Positions 17,356 through 30,900 of a stretch of 64,000 nucleotides of DNA are shown piece by piece (positions within the stretch are counted from its first letter, which is position 1; every line of letters begins with the position of its first letter). Origin of the DNA: Thamnaconus septentrionalis. Its lineage: Eukaryota > Chordata > Actinopteri > Tetraodontiformes > Monacanthidae. Made by a program: the position numbers and the translations under genes. Where the stretch lies: the NCBI GenBank assembly GCA_009823395.1, contig CM020505.1:23169629-23233628 (forward strand). Direction: 5' to 3'. The notes beneath the pieces were generated by a model. It worked only from the letters and a program-made list of their open reading frames with translations, was not told where the DNA came from and searched no databases.

Positions 17356-19095
17356 TTTCTTGAAAATTGCGTTGGTTTTCAGTTTTCCTTTCTAATATGG
17401 CCCCTTTCTTGCTTTGTGCAATGTGAGTGGCACATGGCCCGAAATAGACTCTCACCTTGCACATTTCTAGTTGCTAAAGAGAGCTGACACATTTCCTTCT
17501 GCTTTATGTAGCATTTGCGGTGGTCATTAGACGTGTTTAACAAAGTGCAACAGTGCTGAAGTCACGACGAAGAACTAAACTTGAGAATTAATAGCAGCCT
17601 GTGGTGGTGAATTTCCCCAGTTTCCCAGGGTTTCATTGCAGTTGCAGTTGAACTGGATTTTATGCAGTCAAGATGCAGGCGGAGGCCGCCTTCCTTTATT
17701 TCTTTTTTTCTTTTTAAAAATATTTTTATGAAGTTTAGACTGCTGGCGGTTTCCCGGTAAGGGAGGAGGTAGGTCCAGACTGAATACTGTTCTGCCCATC
17801 AGAAGCTGCAGGAAAGGTGAAAGTCTAGAACTTGTGAGTTACTCCTGGCCGCTGCCACACTGGCAGGGACATTTTATCAGCAGCTGATGGAGTCAATGGA
17901 GCTTTGCTCTTTAGCAGACAACAGGAACGGGTGTTTGTGTTCTTCTCTTTAGGTGCAAACAGCAGCAAGTGTTACTGCAGCTGTGTGAGGAGCAAAGATG
18001 AAGCAGAGTCTTGTTCACACCACACGTGATGATTGTATTCAAAGCTGCAGGAAAGATGTTTTCTGTTGATAGTGGATCAAGGTTCATCCCTTGACATATT
18101 TCTTTGTCTTGCATTTATAAACCTTAGATGAGGTGGAATTGACAGAAATCTTTTATTCTGTCAATGATCTGCTCCTATCGCTCAAAAACATACTAATATT
18201 ATATTAATGTTGCATTTTTGGTAAAACAAACAAAAGCTCACACCTTGGACATAAAAAGGCAGCAACAGTAAAAATTAAATATCATAATTAATCAATAATC
18301 ATGATCTTTTCCTGTTCCTGTTTCCTGTTGCGATTCTTATTGGCTATTGTGTCAGTTTTTTAGGGACTGGATGTATTTGTAAGTTTTGATCATATTTTAA
18401 TTTTTCTTCCAACTGGAGTTAAAACTTCAGTGTTGGCAGCTGCGTCCCAGGTCCACGTGATATTTCTATCCTCCAGACTGGAACACGCTTCTCCATGTGG
18501 GGCTGAGGAGACTTGGTTTGTGGCTGTATAGACGCACATTCCACATTTTATTGTTTGGTAAATAGTTGAAAAGCAGCTTCCGTCATTGTCATTGCAGCCC
18601 GTCATTACGGCTGCCGCTGTACGGCTGTTTTGGTCAAACTGAGTCATGACCTCGGGGGGGGAAAACAGACAGAACTTTCTGGATTGTGGAGATTAGGTAT
18701 GAATAAGCAATATGTTCAATGAGTGACAAAGACGCCTCGTTCTCTCACACAGCCAAGCAACGTGGGTTGCCAGTTACTTTTTGGCTCGCTGGAAGTGAGC
18801 TTGAAGTTTATGACACAAATGAAGTGTTAATTTACTGGCTTTGGTGTCACACTTGTTGATACCCGTTTGTAATACTACTTTGTTTTTTTCTCTCTCCATG
18901 TAACTTGAAAGGAGTGAAGACTTGGACCCCACCACTGTGTTTCAAATAGAAACCCCCCTTCAGATCACCGATGACCTTTGGTGCTGACGTTCAGCGGCCC
19001 TGTTGTTTCTCCTGCTCCCTCCCTTCTTCCTCTCCACCCCTTCCTTCACTCCACCACCGTCCCTCCGTTGTTCCTCTGCGTCTCCCGGCCGCCAG

Positions 19096-19460
19096 ACCTG
19101 TTACTCAAAGCCACTGAAAGGAGCTTCTCAGTAGCTGGCAAGATGAATCAAGTCTTCCTGCCAACACCAAACACAAGATAGAAGGCAGGGAAGGGAAGAG
19201 AGGCAGGAGGAGTTTCACAACAACGCTCCTAGGTGGTGGTGGTGGTGGTGGTGGGGTGCAGCAGTTGGAGGTGTCCTGCTGGAGGATCCGCTGGAGTTTC
19301 ACTGGAGCACCATGAGCTACACGGCAGTGAAGGGACTCGATCAACGACTCTTGGCTTCTCCCCTCAAACCTGTGGCTTGGCTGCTCGGAGTTGTGGAGAC
19401 GCACGCGCTGGTCGAGGCTTCATCCTAACACCTGATATGCCTCTGCAAGAATCGTGAGCC
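19096..19460 (+). other. adcy7: adcy7 5' UTR part of the first coding exon (inferred)
   Basis: A long pyrimidine tract from 19010 to 19092 ends in the acceptor-like gccag at 19091-19095. From there to the start codon at 19461 there are three short upstream ORFs, at 19142-19180, 19312-19428 and 19437-19457. None is in frame with and continuous into the main start. The exact acceptor is a guess. Confidence 0.4.
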
Positions 19461-19625
19461 ATGCCAGCCAAGGGGAAGTACCTGCTGAACTGCCAGGAAC
19501 TGAAAAATGAGGCACTGTACAGGAAGTTCTCCTGCATTAGCCAGTACCAGCCACTGGTGCTGCTGCTGGGCCTCTCCATGCTGGCCTGCGTGATCCTCCT
19601 CATCCTCTTCTTTGCCCTGCAGCTG
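19461..19625 (+). CDS. adcy7: adcy7 coding exon 1 (start codon, first membrane helix)
   Basis: [20 protein letters not shown] onward to ILFFALQL in phase 0. The ATG has G at -3. The N-terminal MPAKG is shared with mammalian ADCY7, which decides the start. Donor gtgagt. Confidence 0.92.
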
Positions 19626-21293
19626 GTGAGTCCTGACGTGGCTTCAACAAATCCCAGTTCTTGTCTTAGATGTTGGTAGAAGTGGAGGCGTCAACGTTTA
19701 TTGAGCGTCGTCGTCACGACTCCGACTCTGACATTTGCTTGATGCCAGCAGTTGACGGGCAGCTGGATCAGTCAGCAGGAGCGTTTACGCCCTCACCTTT
19801 TATTGTCAATCTGATTTGAATTTGAAAGAATTCAAATCAGATTGTCCCGTTTACATGAACAGTGAATAAAGTGGTTGATGTGTGAGTTCCCCTCATGCTG
19901 TGCACTGTGACACAGGCACAAGATTCTTCTCTTGGGTTGCACTACTCTGGAAAAAATGTCAATCACTGTTTTCTTTTGCTTAGAATTGACAATTCTGTGG
20001 CCAGATTATTTTTTTTGACAAAATTGTTTATAGCACTTGATGAGCTTTTTCAAAAGAAGAAAAAAAAAACCATTCCATTGGCTCTCTTCAAGTAGAGTAC
20101 CAAACCATTTACCCCCCAAACTCACTCTTTACAGAGCTCAGTACAGAGTGTGTCAGTCTAACATCTGAAACATCGTTGTTGGGTTGATGGTTCGAACATT
20201 TCTGACTAAAGTGTGATTTGGAACATTTTTGACTTCTAAAGTGATTATAATTGGAATATTTTACTCCACGTAAATCCAGCTGCCGTTTTAAATAGTTTAA
20301 ATGTCTTTGTTCTTCCTCATCCTCTCCTGACATACCATCACGCGCTCGCTCTCCTCCCCTGCTCTCTCTCTCTCTCTCTCTCTCCCTCTTTTCTCTCTAA
20401 ACATCTTCCAAGCAGTTGTGGTTGCCTCAGCAACATTAAGACACAGTGCTCGGTCAGACCTGCTGTAATGGTGTCGTAAAGTTCCAAGAAGCAGGAGGTT
20501 CCTATTGTGGTTTTACTGGCTGCTGGTGTCAGAAAGTCATTGTCCAGCTTTATTCTCCCACCATAAAGACCTTGCTGGGAAAAAACAACTCAGAAGCAAG
20601 AACCAAACAGCCCCCCTCGTCGTTTGCTCCAGTTCTTCATTCACTTGATTTATTTATTTGGCAGGTATGTGTAGCAGCTGCCCATTGGCAGAACATGAGA
20701 GTGTATCTGGACACAGTACCTTATTCTATACCTACCTGCAAAGAGACTAGAAGTTCTATAGGAGAACAGTGAGAGTGAAGGTGGTAAATAAATCAGTGTT
20801 TTTCTTTTGGATCCTTTTTTTTTTGTCTACTTCTTTCTAGTTATTTGTTAACACTTGCCCAATGTGTTTGACGCATTCTGCAGGAATTTACAAAATGAAG
20901 GAACAGTTTCAAGGCTGAAGACTCACAAGCGCAGTGTAATTGGCTTTCATGAAATGAAACTTTCTTTCTGTTGGAAAGTGAACGCTTCAAAGGCTCTGTA
21001 AATTCTTGATCTTTCTCTTCTCAACCGTGGCTTGATGTGGCACCAGCTCCTATTCATATGGATCTTTATTCCTCCTCTCACCATTTTTGGTCAAGACTCA
21101 CAGCGACGCAGGGTGTAGAAAGTGCTCCAGCGAGCTCTGACATTTTACACTGCTGCCATGGCAACCAGGAAGCTCGGCTCAATGAAGAGACGCTCGTCTC
21201 TGAGAGGAAATCTATTAACACTAACTTTGTGTGTCCGTTCGCTCCTGATTGCTCTTTTAACCCCTGCTTTCTCTTTGGCTTTTCCTCCGACAC

Positions 21294-21387
<94 letters not shown>

Positions 21388-21866
21388 CACTCACCAGCTT
21401 ACTGGTTTCCATTAAAGCACACATTTAGATTCAAAACACATAAACGGAGCTCAGCGTGTGAGGCCTTAAGCTCAAAGTCAAACAAACCAACGTGTTTGTA
21501 TCATGTAGTGGCTCTTTTATGAAGATCCAGTCCTTGAACTCACCACTCAGACTGCCAACAGACCTCAAATGAAGCCTCAAATAAGGCTGGTAATCAAGCT
21601 CCAGACACTTGTTGTATTTCCATGTTCCTCATCATCAATGAGTAGTTCTTCCAACTTCAGCAGCAAAGAAAACTGATTCTGAGTAGAACGTCTTTGAAAA
21701 TTGAATTAAAAGAAAAAGATGTTTTAATTTGTAGTGATAACAATCAAACCCCAGCGGCTTCCTGTTGTGGGGAAAGGAGACCACCTGTAGATCGGAGTAC
21801 GTGACACATATTATGACATCTTCCCACATTGCACATTGTTATTCTGTGTGAGCAGATGATGCACTC

Positions 21867-21959
<93 letters not shown>

Positions 21960-24900
21960 TGTTGAAATCTCCACGCTAAGATGCAATGTGACAGTGGAAG
22001 GAGATGTTTGTGCAACAGCCTCTAATTTATGTTGTTGTTGCCCTTGTCTCCTGGCTGCCGGAGCAGAGTGCAGCCGATCACTGTGCCTTTGTGGGTGTGG
22101 TGAGCGGCAGCCTGTGTGTGTTCCTGGCTGTGTTTGTGCTGGTGTGCACTGAGATGCTCTCCCAGAGATGGAGGCTCCTGCTGGGACTCATCGTGTGGGC
22201 CACACACCTCGCCATGGGCTTCACCTTCATCTTCAGTGGGCCCCTCGCGGTCCCCTGGGACCAGGTAACTGCAGCTGCACTCAAACCCCGCCACTTTATT
22301 ACCATCTATGTGTTATTTGAAGGTATTTATCGGCATTCTGTCCCCAGGTGCCTTTCTTTCTCTTCATCATCTTCACGGTGTACACCATGCTGCCCTTCCA
22401 GTTGTTGCACGCCGTGGTGCTGAGTGTTATCTCCTCAGTGTCGCACATCATGGTCCTCTCGCTGCGCCTCACTGTGTACAGTGATACACCCCATGCTTAC
22501 CTTGCCAACCAGGTAAAAAGGCACTGTGTGAAACTGCCTCTCTCCGTCTTCACTCTGTTGTCTCCATTTCAGCTCTAATATTTCAACCTTTTTGTTGTGT
22601 GCGCGTGCAGCTGCTGTCCAGCGCGGTGGTGTTCCTGTGTGGCAGCGTGGTGGGAGCCTTTCATAAAGTCCTCATGGAGAAAACTTTGCGGCAGACTTTC
22701 AAAGATACTTTGAGGTGCCTTAGCATGCGGGTGAAGCTGGAGATCGAGAAGAGACAGCAGGTGAGTGGATCGTGCAGGCTGGTGAGTCATCGAGACGACG
22801 CAAAGCAGCTGCAGCCATCAAAGATGAAAGTACTTTACTACAGTTTATGCAAGACTGCACACTTTATATTTTATTTATCATTTTCTTTATAGATTCAGCG
22901 ATAAAGGCTATAATAACTATTTACTGATATTGACTGACTGATAACCATTTTAATGTGTAATAAATAATTTGACACCCAGAATTGGTCTGCTCTAGAATTG
23001 AATAGGTTTGATTTATTTTTTATTTTTACCCTTTTTAAACCTTTTCATTGCCTCATGCTTAACAATTTAATGTTATTGACTTTTTATGAACGTTTTCAGT
23101 GTGCAATTTCAAACAGAAATTTGAAAACCTCCGTCCAACCTTCAGCTTTGAATAGATATATCTCTCTTTCAAATGGCCTTTTTTGTGTCTGCCTGGTCTT
23201 ATGTGAACACTTATGTGAACACTTTTCAAATTGCTTGCTGTATTATTTAGATATTAGCAATTTAAAAGATAAAACCCCTGCCTCCCCATACACACCCACT
23301 GAACCTTTAAAACACGCCTGGCCCAGCCCACTTCAGTTTAGTTCAGTTCAGTTCAGTTTATTTATCTCATGTCCCAAAAAGCGCAATTGGGTTGGAGCTC
23401 ACAGGACCCACGAAGGTTAACCCACTGGGTTAAACTGGGCCGTCCTTGGTGTGGCCGGTCTGAAATGATCCATTCCTTAGTACCTGAGGAGCTCCTGTGT
23501 CCACTCAGCTCTCACCATGTGGCCCATGTGACCAGCCCGTTTCCTGGTTCAACACGGGTCAGAGGTCGACCCTCCCACCCAACCTCTGCAGCTCACTGCG
23601 GTCACAGTGGGCACTGGCCAGTACAATTGGCAAAGGTCCATTCAATAGAATGACACACTGCCTTTTCATTGTAATGGAGTTATAGCAGAATTGAAATGAA
23701 GCCAATGTGATGAGGCCACCACAGCTGCACCCTGTCGCATTAACACAGGACACGTGATGCCAAGAAATGGCCAGTTGCTATTAAATCCTCCTGTGATATT
23801 GTTTCATCTTTTAGCTTCGCCGTCGGCCGCTGCATCCCATTCATGTCGTTATGACTAATGAATCCATTTTAAATTACATTTTTTCTTTGTTGACTTTTAA
23901 ATCAGGGGCATCTGTACCTAACTATGATCTCACATGGATTAAAAAAAATAAATAAATTGACCCTTATGTCATTATTGCCATTGCTCAGAGCACACGTGCA
24001 CACTGTGCTTGCAGAGAAGGTGATTTGTTGCCTAGCGAGGCAGAAAGGAATGATCAAACCGTTAACATTTAAACCTCCTGTTGTATGTGAGATGGGGCTG
24101 AAAGGGGAGCTGGGTTGACTGAAGGGAACCCGGCATAATAGTAGCAATGTGGGGGGAGCAAAAGCAGTGAAAAACCTTCACTTTGTGTTCCTATAATTAA
24201 TTTTGGCAGAGCAGCGCATTGATGTTTCTTGGCAGGGTGTGAAAGACCTTGGAAAAATGTTTCCAAACAGTGTGACGTCGGTGCTCCCCAGCACCAGTAG
24301 AACCCATGAATGAAATTCCCATCAACCACTGAACTCCTCTGACATTCTGCTTCTGCAAAAGAAAAGAAGGAGAGACAGATTCTCCCATTGACTTTTGCCT
24401 CTAAATTGGTTTGACGCCATCAGTTTAGGCTCCTCTGCTGCAGACGCTGCAATTGAAGGAAGGAAGAGTTTTGTTTTCTGATCTCGCCGTTCTTGTGAGG
24501 CGTCAATCTGATCAAATTCAGCACAAAACCGAGATTAAGGAAGTGGATATATATGTCAATTAAATTCTTGCAAATACTTTTCGAGATTATCTCCCCCCTA
24601 CAAAAAAACACCTGCTAGTTAAGTCTAATATTTTAACTTTTGAAGGAAAAAAAATAAATCTGAGAAGCAGAAAATACATTGTTAAATTTGAACATCATGA
24701 TCTTTTATAGCTACATTTAAATTATGCAATTACAACAATTACTCAGTAATTATGTCTTGCGTAGTGGAAGGAAGGCAGTCAGATATGAGCAGAGATATTC
24801 TGTCAACAAGCAGTGGAGTGGCTTTAAAACAGGAGTCTGAGTGTCCTGAAGTGACCTGTCTGTCTGAGCACGCAGCTAAATCTCTTTAAAATTGCACATG

Positions 24901-27900
24901 GCTGTTCACACACATACACACATACACACATACACACATACACACAGACTCTCTAGCGTCCCACCTGAAAGACATGGTTCAGACAAATAACAAACAGAAT
25001 CCAGATTTAATGAGCCGAAATTCAAAGTAATACCTCACGTGACTGTAGGATCGCATAGCCGAGTAGCTGAGTACTTAGTACTTTTAATAACACAGATTAC
25101 ACTAAAATGAAAAGAAATGTTTTCTTTCACATTCCTGTGTCTTTCAAACTGCCGCTTTGTCATGTTTTCAATTTCTTTTAATGGTCAAGGGATGGTGATG
25201 TCTTATCTCAATGCGTGGCCTCAGTAAAAGATATCTTGTTATAACTCCACTTTTGTACTGTACATGCATTTGTGCATTTTTATGAAGTTTATGCCTGAAA
25301 TCCCAGTTGAGGGTTGGGACAGGCTTGATCCTGGGTCTTAGGGCTTGTGGTAACCTTGGATCTGGGTTGACTCGTGCCTGCAGGAGAACCTTCTGCAGTC
25401 GGTGCTGCCAGTCTACATATCAATGAAGATGAAGCTTGCAATCATGGAGCGCTTACAAGACTGCAAAGATAAGGAGGAGCAGCAGCGCCTCGTCAAAGAT
25501 AACAACTTCCACAGTCTCTATGTCAAGAGGCATGAGAACGTCAGGTAGCCCAACACTCCTATATATGCATGTTTTACTCCGATCTGTCCACTTTCATTAA
25601 TAAGACCTCATTTGTAATGATCATTTTATTATGGATGTCTTGCTGCACTGAAAGGAACGTATTTCTTCTTAATTAATTAATTTTTTTTTTTTTTTAACCA
25701 AGTTTAGCAGTCAGAGACTGTAATTTGTATTCTTTTAAACGGCTCTTTTGTCTTATACATGGGTGGAAAATTAGACAAGCTGTTTTTCTTTGGGCTGACT
25801 TTGTAATTGCATATTTGTTGTAAATGGGTTTTTTTAGTTTTCCTCCTGTTTCTCCAGAAAACATTGACAAGGTTAGAAAAGATCACGTTTCCCTGGCGTC
25901 CTTCCCTAACACTGCAACATTAGTGGGCCTCTGTTTCAGGACAGTGACCCATTGGCAGCTCTTTGTTATGTCAGGCTTTATTCATTTAGCAAGTGCTGAC
26001 AGATATTGGGTCTGCTCAGATTGAATTTGTGCAGATGTCTCATCCATTCATTGTATAAATGCAGGCCAGTCTAAGGGACTTACTCTGCTTTGAACTTAGT
26101 TTTTCTCTTTAATAAGAAAATTACATTCACTGAAAACTCTTACACGTGTTCTATTATACTATGCTTTATTTGTCTTCTATCGGGTATTACTTATTTAACG
26201 ATTCCATCGAATGCTGTGACGTTAGACAAGTCATCACTGTCAGTGCTCCAGGTGGGGATTAAAACCCACTTGCAGCCTGTGCAGTCCTGGTGACAGCTGC
26301 GTGGCTTGCAGTCACTCTGCTGTGGCGTCTTGTCTCTGGCAGAAAGCAGGAAGTAGCCTCGCACTCTGTCAGCATGCACCAGCAGTGTAGCGCCTCTCAT
26401 GTTGGATCTCAGTGAATCAGCCCGTCAGTCTCTGCTAATGCAAGAGGTCTTTGAAGTCATTGCACTGAGTGTGTGAGTGAGATGGTGTTGAATGACTGCC
26501 TGTAGCCCTGACCTATATATATATATAATTAGCCCAGTCACATCGTTCATGAGCTTCTTTGTCTGTGTTTCCAACACCTGGCCGTCTCCAGTCAGGCTCT
26601 GGCTCAAAGTCAAGTCACTGTTTCCAGCTGATCTACAGCCAGGCTTTTACATTCCGGCTGGCCACTATACAGCAACGCTGTATCACAAATCAGTTTATCC
26701 AATTTTAACGGGAATATTGCACTTTCACACAGTAATGCTTTGGTTAGTTTCAGTGTAGTGCTGGAGCCCGGAAGCATGCGAGAGGAAAATGGATTTTAAG
26801 ATTTTCCTATTTTGATTTGAAATCAGTGAATGGCACAGCCCTAGTTCACTGATAATTTGACTTTTGGTTGGCCTGCACTCGCTCACTGAGTCTCGCTTGA
26901 TGTTCGCCGAGGCTTGCGATGCACTGCTGTATCCAGCCACGGCTACAGAGTGGTCAGGTGCTTTTTTTTTTTTGTGCGGCCAAAATTGTATGTGTTATTT
27001 CTGGGGTGATTCAAGGGTCCTCCAGTGATCATATGAGATGGGAGAGAACATCTTCAGTCAGCTGACAGACACATTTAGCTTTGCCCAGCCTGTGATTGAG
27101 CATTAGGATGACAAGCCTTTTAATCAGAATGTTGATCAAGTCTACTAAAGGATAATGGGTCAGGAGCTTTTTGACTGATATAATACATTCCAATTGAGGG
27201 ACCATAATGGCCTAAATGGGTCATAATGTGCTCGCAAGGCTGCGCAGAGAAAGAATGAGGCCTGTATTTGGCAGCCGCTAATGGTTTTAGCTTCACTGGC
27301 TCATAGTTCGCTTCAGTTTGTTGGACGTGAAGGCTGAGGAGGCCTTCAGGTCATCCTCGACACTCTGGTCCATTGGTTATTGAACAGCTGTATTAATTAG
27401 TCAGCTTACCTGATGGATTATGGAATTGATCGATTATCGATTAATTGTCGCAATAAATGAGTCTCAATTATTTGAACATTTTTTACACTGTTTTTTTTTT
27501 GTTGTTGTTGAATGGTGTGGTGTTACTGAAAGTTGAAATGTGTCCCTAGTTAGGATGTGGCAATACAAAATCCCAGAGAACATCGCTGTAGTGTGAAAAT
27601 GTGTGTTGTTTTTAGTTCAATTGTTTATGTAGTTGCATCACTGGTGGTTTGGTGTTCTATCCTCATCCTGGTCTTTTGTCTTTCAGTATTCTTTACGCTG
27701 ACATTGTTGGCTTCACTCGACTGGCCAGTGATTGTTCTCCCAAAGAACTTGTTATTATGCTCAATGAGTTATTTGGCAAGTTTGACCAAATTGCCAAGGT
27801 AAGTCCTGTTGATGGATGTATTTATGTATTTATTTCTACAATGAGAAGGAATTGGTTCTTATTGACCGCAGTCCTTTTGAAGAGCAAGTCAGATCCTTAA

Positions 27901-30900
27901 AGACCACTGGACATCAGCTGGAGTTTAACCTGATGTTTTTGACCCCTTCAGGAGAACGAATGCATGAGAATAAAGATCCTTGGAGACTGTTACTACTGCG
28001 TGTCGGGGTTGCCAGTCTCTCTGCCCAAACACGCCAAGAACTGTGTCAAAATGGGCCTGGACATGTGCGAAGCCATCAAGTGAGTTGTGGCAGTCACCAC
28101 ACACCTGACTGTGATGTGAACAGTGTCTCATAGAGCATAACTAATAACAACGTGTCGGTGTGAATGAGTTCAGGAAAAGTTTGAGTGCACTGGAGAGGAA
28201 TTTTAAACTGTTTCCTGATGATTTTCTGGCCTTTATCATTTTTTTTAAATGACTAAAAGACCTCAAGTGAAAAGTCTACAATAGAAATATTTGTTATGAA
28301 TCGCGTTTTCAGGTCGCAGTCGTCCTGTCAGCCGTTTTAAAGGCCTTTATTTTTGTATTGCGCTCTATGGAAAAAATGCTTTTTGGGCCTATGGGATTTT
28401 TTTGCTGCAGTACCTCGAGTGTCCACTGGGAAAAATCGGCACACCGCCATATTGCCAGTGTGGTATCCAGTTCTCATAACCCATCCATGGTCACTGTTCA
28501 CCCAGGCAGGTGCGCGATGCCACCAGAGTGGACATCAACATGAGAGTGGGCGTGCACTCCGGCAACGTTCTCTGTGGTGTGATTGGTCTTCGCAAGTGGC
28601 AGTTTGACGTATGGTCACATGACGTCACGCTGGCCAATCACATGGAGTCAGGAGGCCTCCCTGGGTAACTGCAACAAGTTTGTGTCATTTCAAAATAAAG
28701 TCAAGAAATTGCGCTGAATTATTTTGTTTAAATGCTGTTCCTTTTACTTTGTGAGACTTTAGGAATTACCAGGTAATCAAATGCGTCATTTATTGAACGT
28801 CTGTCTTGTTCTTCTCCTTCTGGCCAGCCGTGTCCATATCACTGAGGCGACGCTGAAGCATCTCAACAAGGCTTACGAAGTGGAGGAGGGCAACGGCCAC
28901 CTGAGGGACCCCTACCTGAAAGAGCTCAACGTCCAGACATACTTAGTCATCGACCCGCGGGTGAGCTGACTGATGGTTCACATTGGGTTGATGGAAAAAG
29001 TGGGCGGGACTAGAATAGTTGCTCACCACTCATCACTTCGGAACATGAGGTTTAATGAAAAAGTGACTTCAGGCAGAAGTATTGTTTTTTATTGTATTTG
29101 TTTCTTGTTCTTTTTTAATTCCTAATTCTGCCATGATTCTATTTTATTGTTTCTAACACGTTCAATAAAATTCCCAACCTGAGGCCGACGCTGAAACTGG
29201 TCGGTGTTCTATTGAGCCTCACCTGCAGTTGCAGAGCTGAAAGTCGTCCTCTGTGTCTTCAGTCCAAAGAGTCGTCGTCAAACAGCCGCAGCGCTCCCAA
29301 ACCTCGAGCGAACGACGGGCTGAAGATGAGGGCGTCGGTCCGGATGACCCGCTACCTGGAGTCCTGGGGGGCCGTCAAACCCTTCGCACACCTTCAGAAC
29401 CGGGACGGCTTCGCCGCTGACGCCATTGGCAACGGCAAAGCTCGCGGCAGGGTGAGCGGAGGCGCCCAGGGTTCAGCCAGGAAGCAGTGGACTGAGTGAC
29501 AGCAGGGTTTTCAATTCTAATTTCATCTTTGTTTCAGGACATTCCTCTACGAGCGGCCGTCGGCTCCAAGGTCCCCGACAGGTAAAAAAAAAAAAACAAC
29601 CTCAGACTTTGTGTGAAATTCCCTGGAAAATTCACTCTCATCCAGTAGGAAGTCACCATTTGCCTTTCATTATTATTAATATCTAATTTGCATTAGGCTT
29701 CAACAGGATGTACTCACACTCATTTCCACTGGAGATCAGGTTATATAACAGCACACGTGTTCTCTTATATTCATGCACTGCAGTGTTTGTGCTGCGTCCT
29801 CCTTTGTGTGGGCAATTTAAATGGCAGGTAGCACAAGAAGGAAATGAGAGAATCACTAGCTGGCAACGAACCAGCAGTCCAGTGGCGGCTTTTAAGCACC
29901 AAAGAGCAGAGTTACAGAAAGTGTGACATTATCTGGGCATGGGGAGCTGCACTTTAAGGCAAAGGGAAAACGTTAGAGGAGCAAATCTAAAATGAAACAT
30001 TTCTCAACCAAATTAAAAGCCGCTTCATTTGGATTCAAGCGTATGCTGGTTAATCATTCCCCCGTCTGGCAGACACTAAGTGTTAGGGCAAATATTTGAA
30101 GTCTTGCGGCTGATTAGTGGCCAGAGCTACACCCACACACATAATGTTTGCTGAAGAAATGTGATTAGAGGAGATAAGTGTGTGTGCCTAATAGCACCCT
30201 ATGAGAATTGAGGTTTGTGTTATCTTGGAAATTGATAATTTTGTGTATGCACAGTCCATAAAGAGAAGCCGCAGCAGCAGCAGCAGCTGTGTGTGAGTCT
30301 GCCAGTGAGTCAGTGAGTCGCTCAGGCAGGCAGGCAGGCAGGCAGAGGAGCTCTGTGCATTCAGTGTCCTGGTTTCCTCTGGTTACATGAAACCATTAGT
30401 GTGTGTGTTTGCTTTGGTATCTGCTACTTTTTTCTTTTTTTTTTTTTTGTTATCAGATTTTCACATTTATTTTAGCTGCAGCCTGCAGCTGTTTCATGTC
30501 CTACATCCTTTTCAAGTGGCCTTCTTGTCTCGTTGGCTTTCGGCAGCTGTGATGAGTCTTTAGAGGAGCCCTTCTCCTTGGCCACGCCTCCGTTCAGCAG
30601 CTCCAAGTGAGTGGAGCCCTGGTGGCTCGCAAGGTGCTCGTTCCCACAGCGCACTAGTTCTTGATCTTTTGGCCTGTGACCTTTTTTCATACAAAAATGC
30701 CAACACTGTCACATGCTGCTAATTGGTGGATTTTTGACAGGAGATGAGCAACTCACACAAGATGTGAATTTTGCAGTGATGCTCCAGAGGGAGAGAACTA
30801 TTGCCTCGGTGGAAGTGCCTTGCTTTTTCCGACACACTAACTCCACAGTGAAGCTCCTGTCCTCATGTTTCCTTCCTGCTCACTGTGTTTCACGAGGCAT

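Larger units (their letters stand above)
6272..19095 (+). other. adcy7: adcy7 intron 1 (inferred)
   Basis: About 12.8 kb without a convincing coding exon. It holds simple repeats: (AT)n near 6545, GATA-type 9027-9132, CTA 9988-10005, TTG 10863-10886, CA 12124-12148, GT 12387-12422, GT 12666-12698 and pyrimidine-rich 17213-17355. It also holds a hAT-like fragment (11582-11945) and dispersed-repeat copies (about 14690-14826 and 15824-16290). The rest is AT-rich and unremarkable. Confidence 0.55.
19626..22066 (+). other. adcy7: adcy7 intron with long microsatellites
   Basis: 2.4 kb with a perfect hairpin (19807-19844), a (TC)n near 20363-20383, a (CT)44 at 21297-21384 and a (CAG)30 at 21868-21957. 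No other feature is seen. Confidence 0.85.

Noticed and set aside
21037..21522. Ser/Leu and Arg/Glu repeat proteins around the CT tract
   Set aside because: Translation of a dinucleotide repeat.
21829..22152. Open frame encoding a 30-residue polyglutamine tract before adcy7 exon 2
   Set aside because: It is out of frame with exon 2 and arises from the intronic CAG repeat. No homologous polyQ exists in ADCY7.
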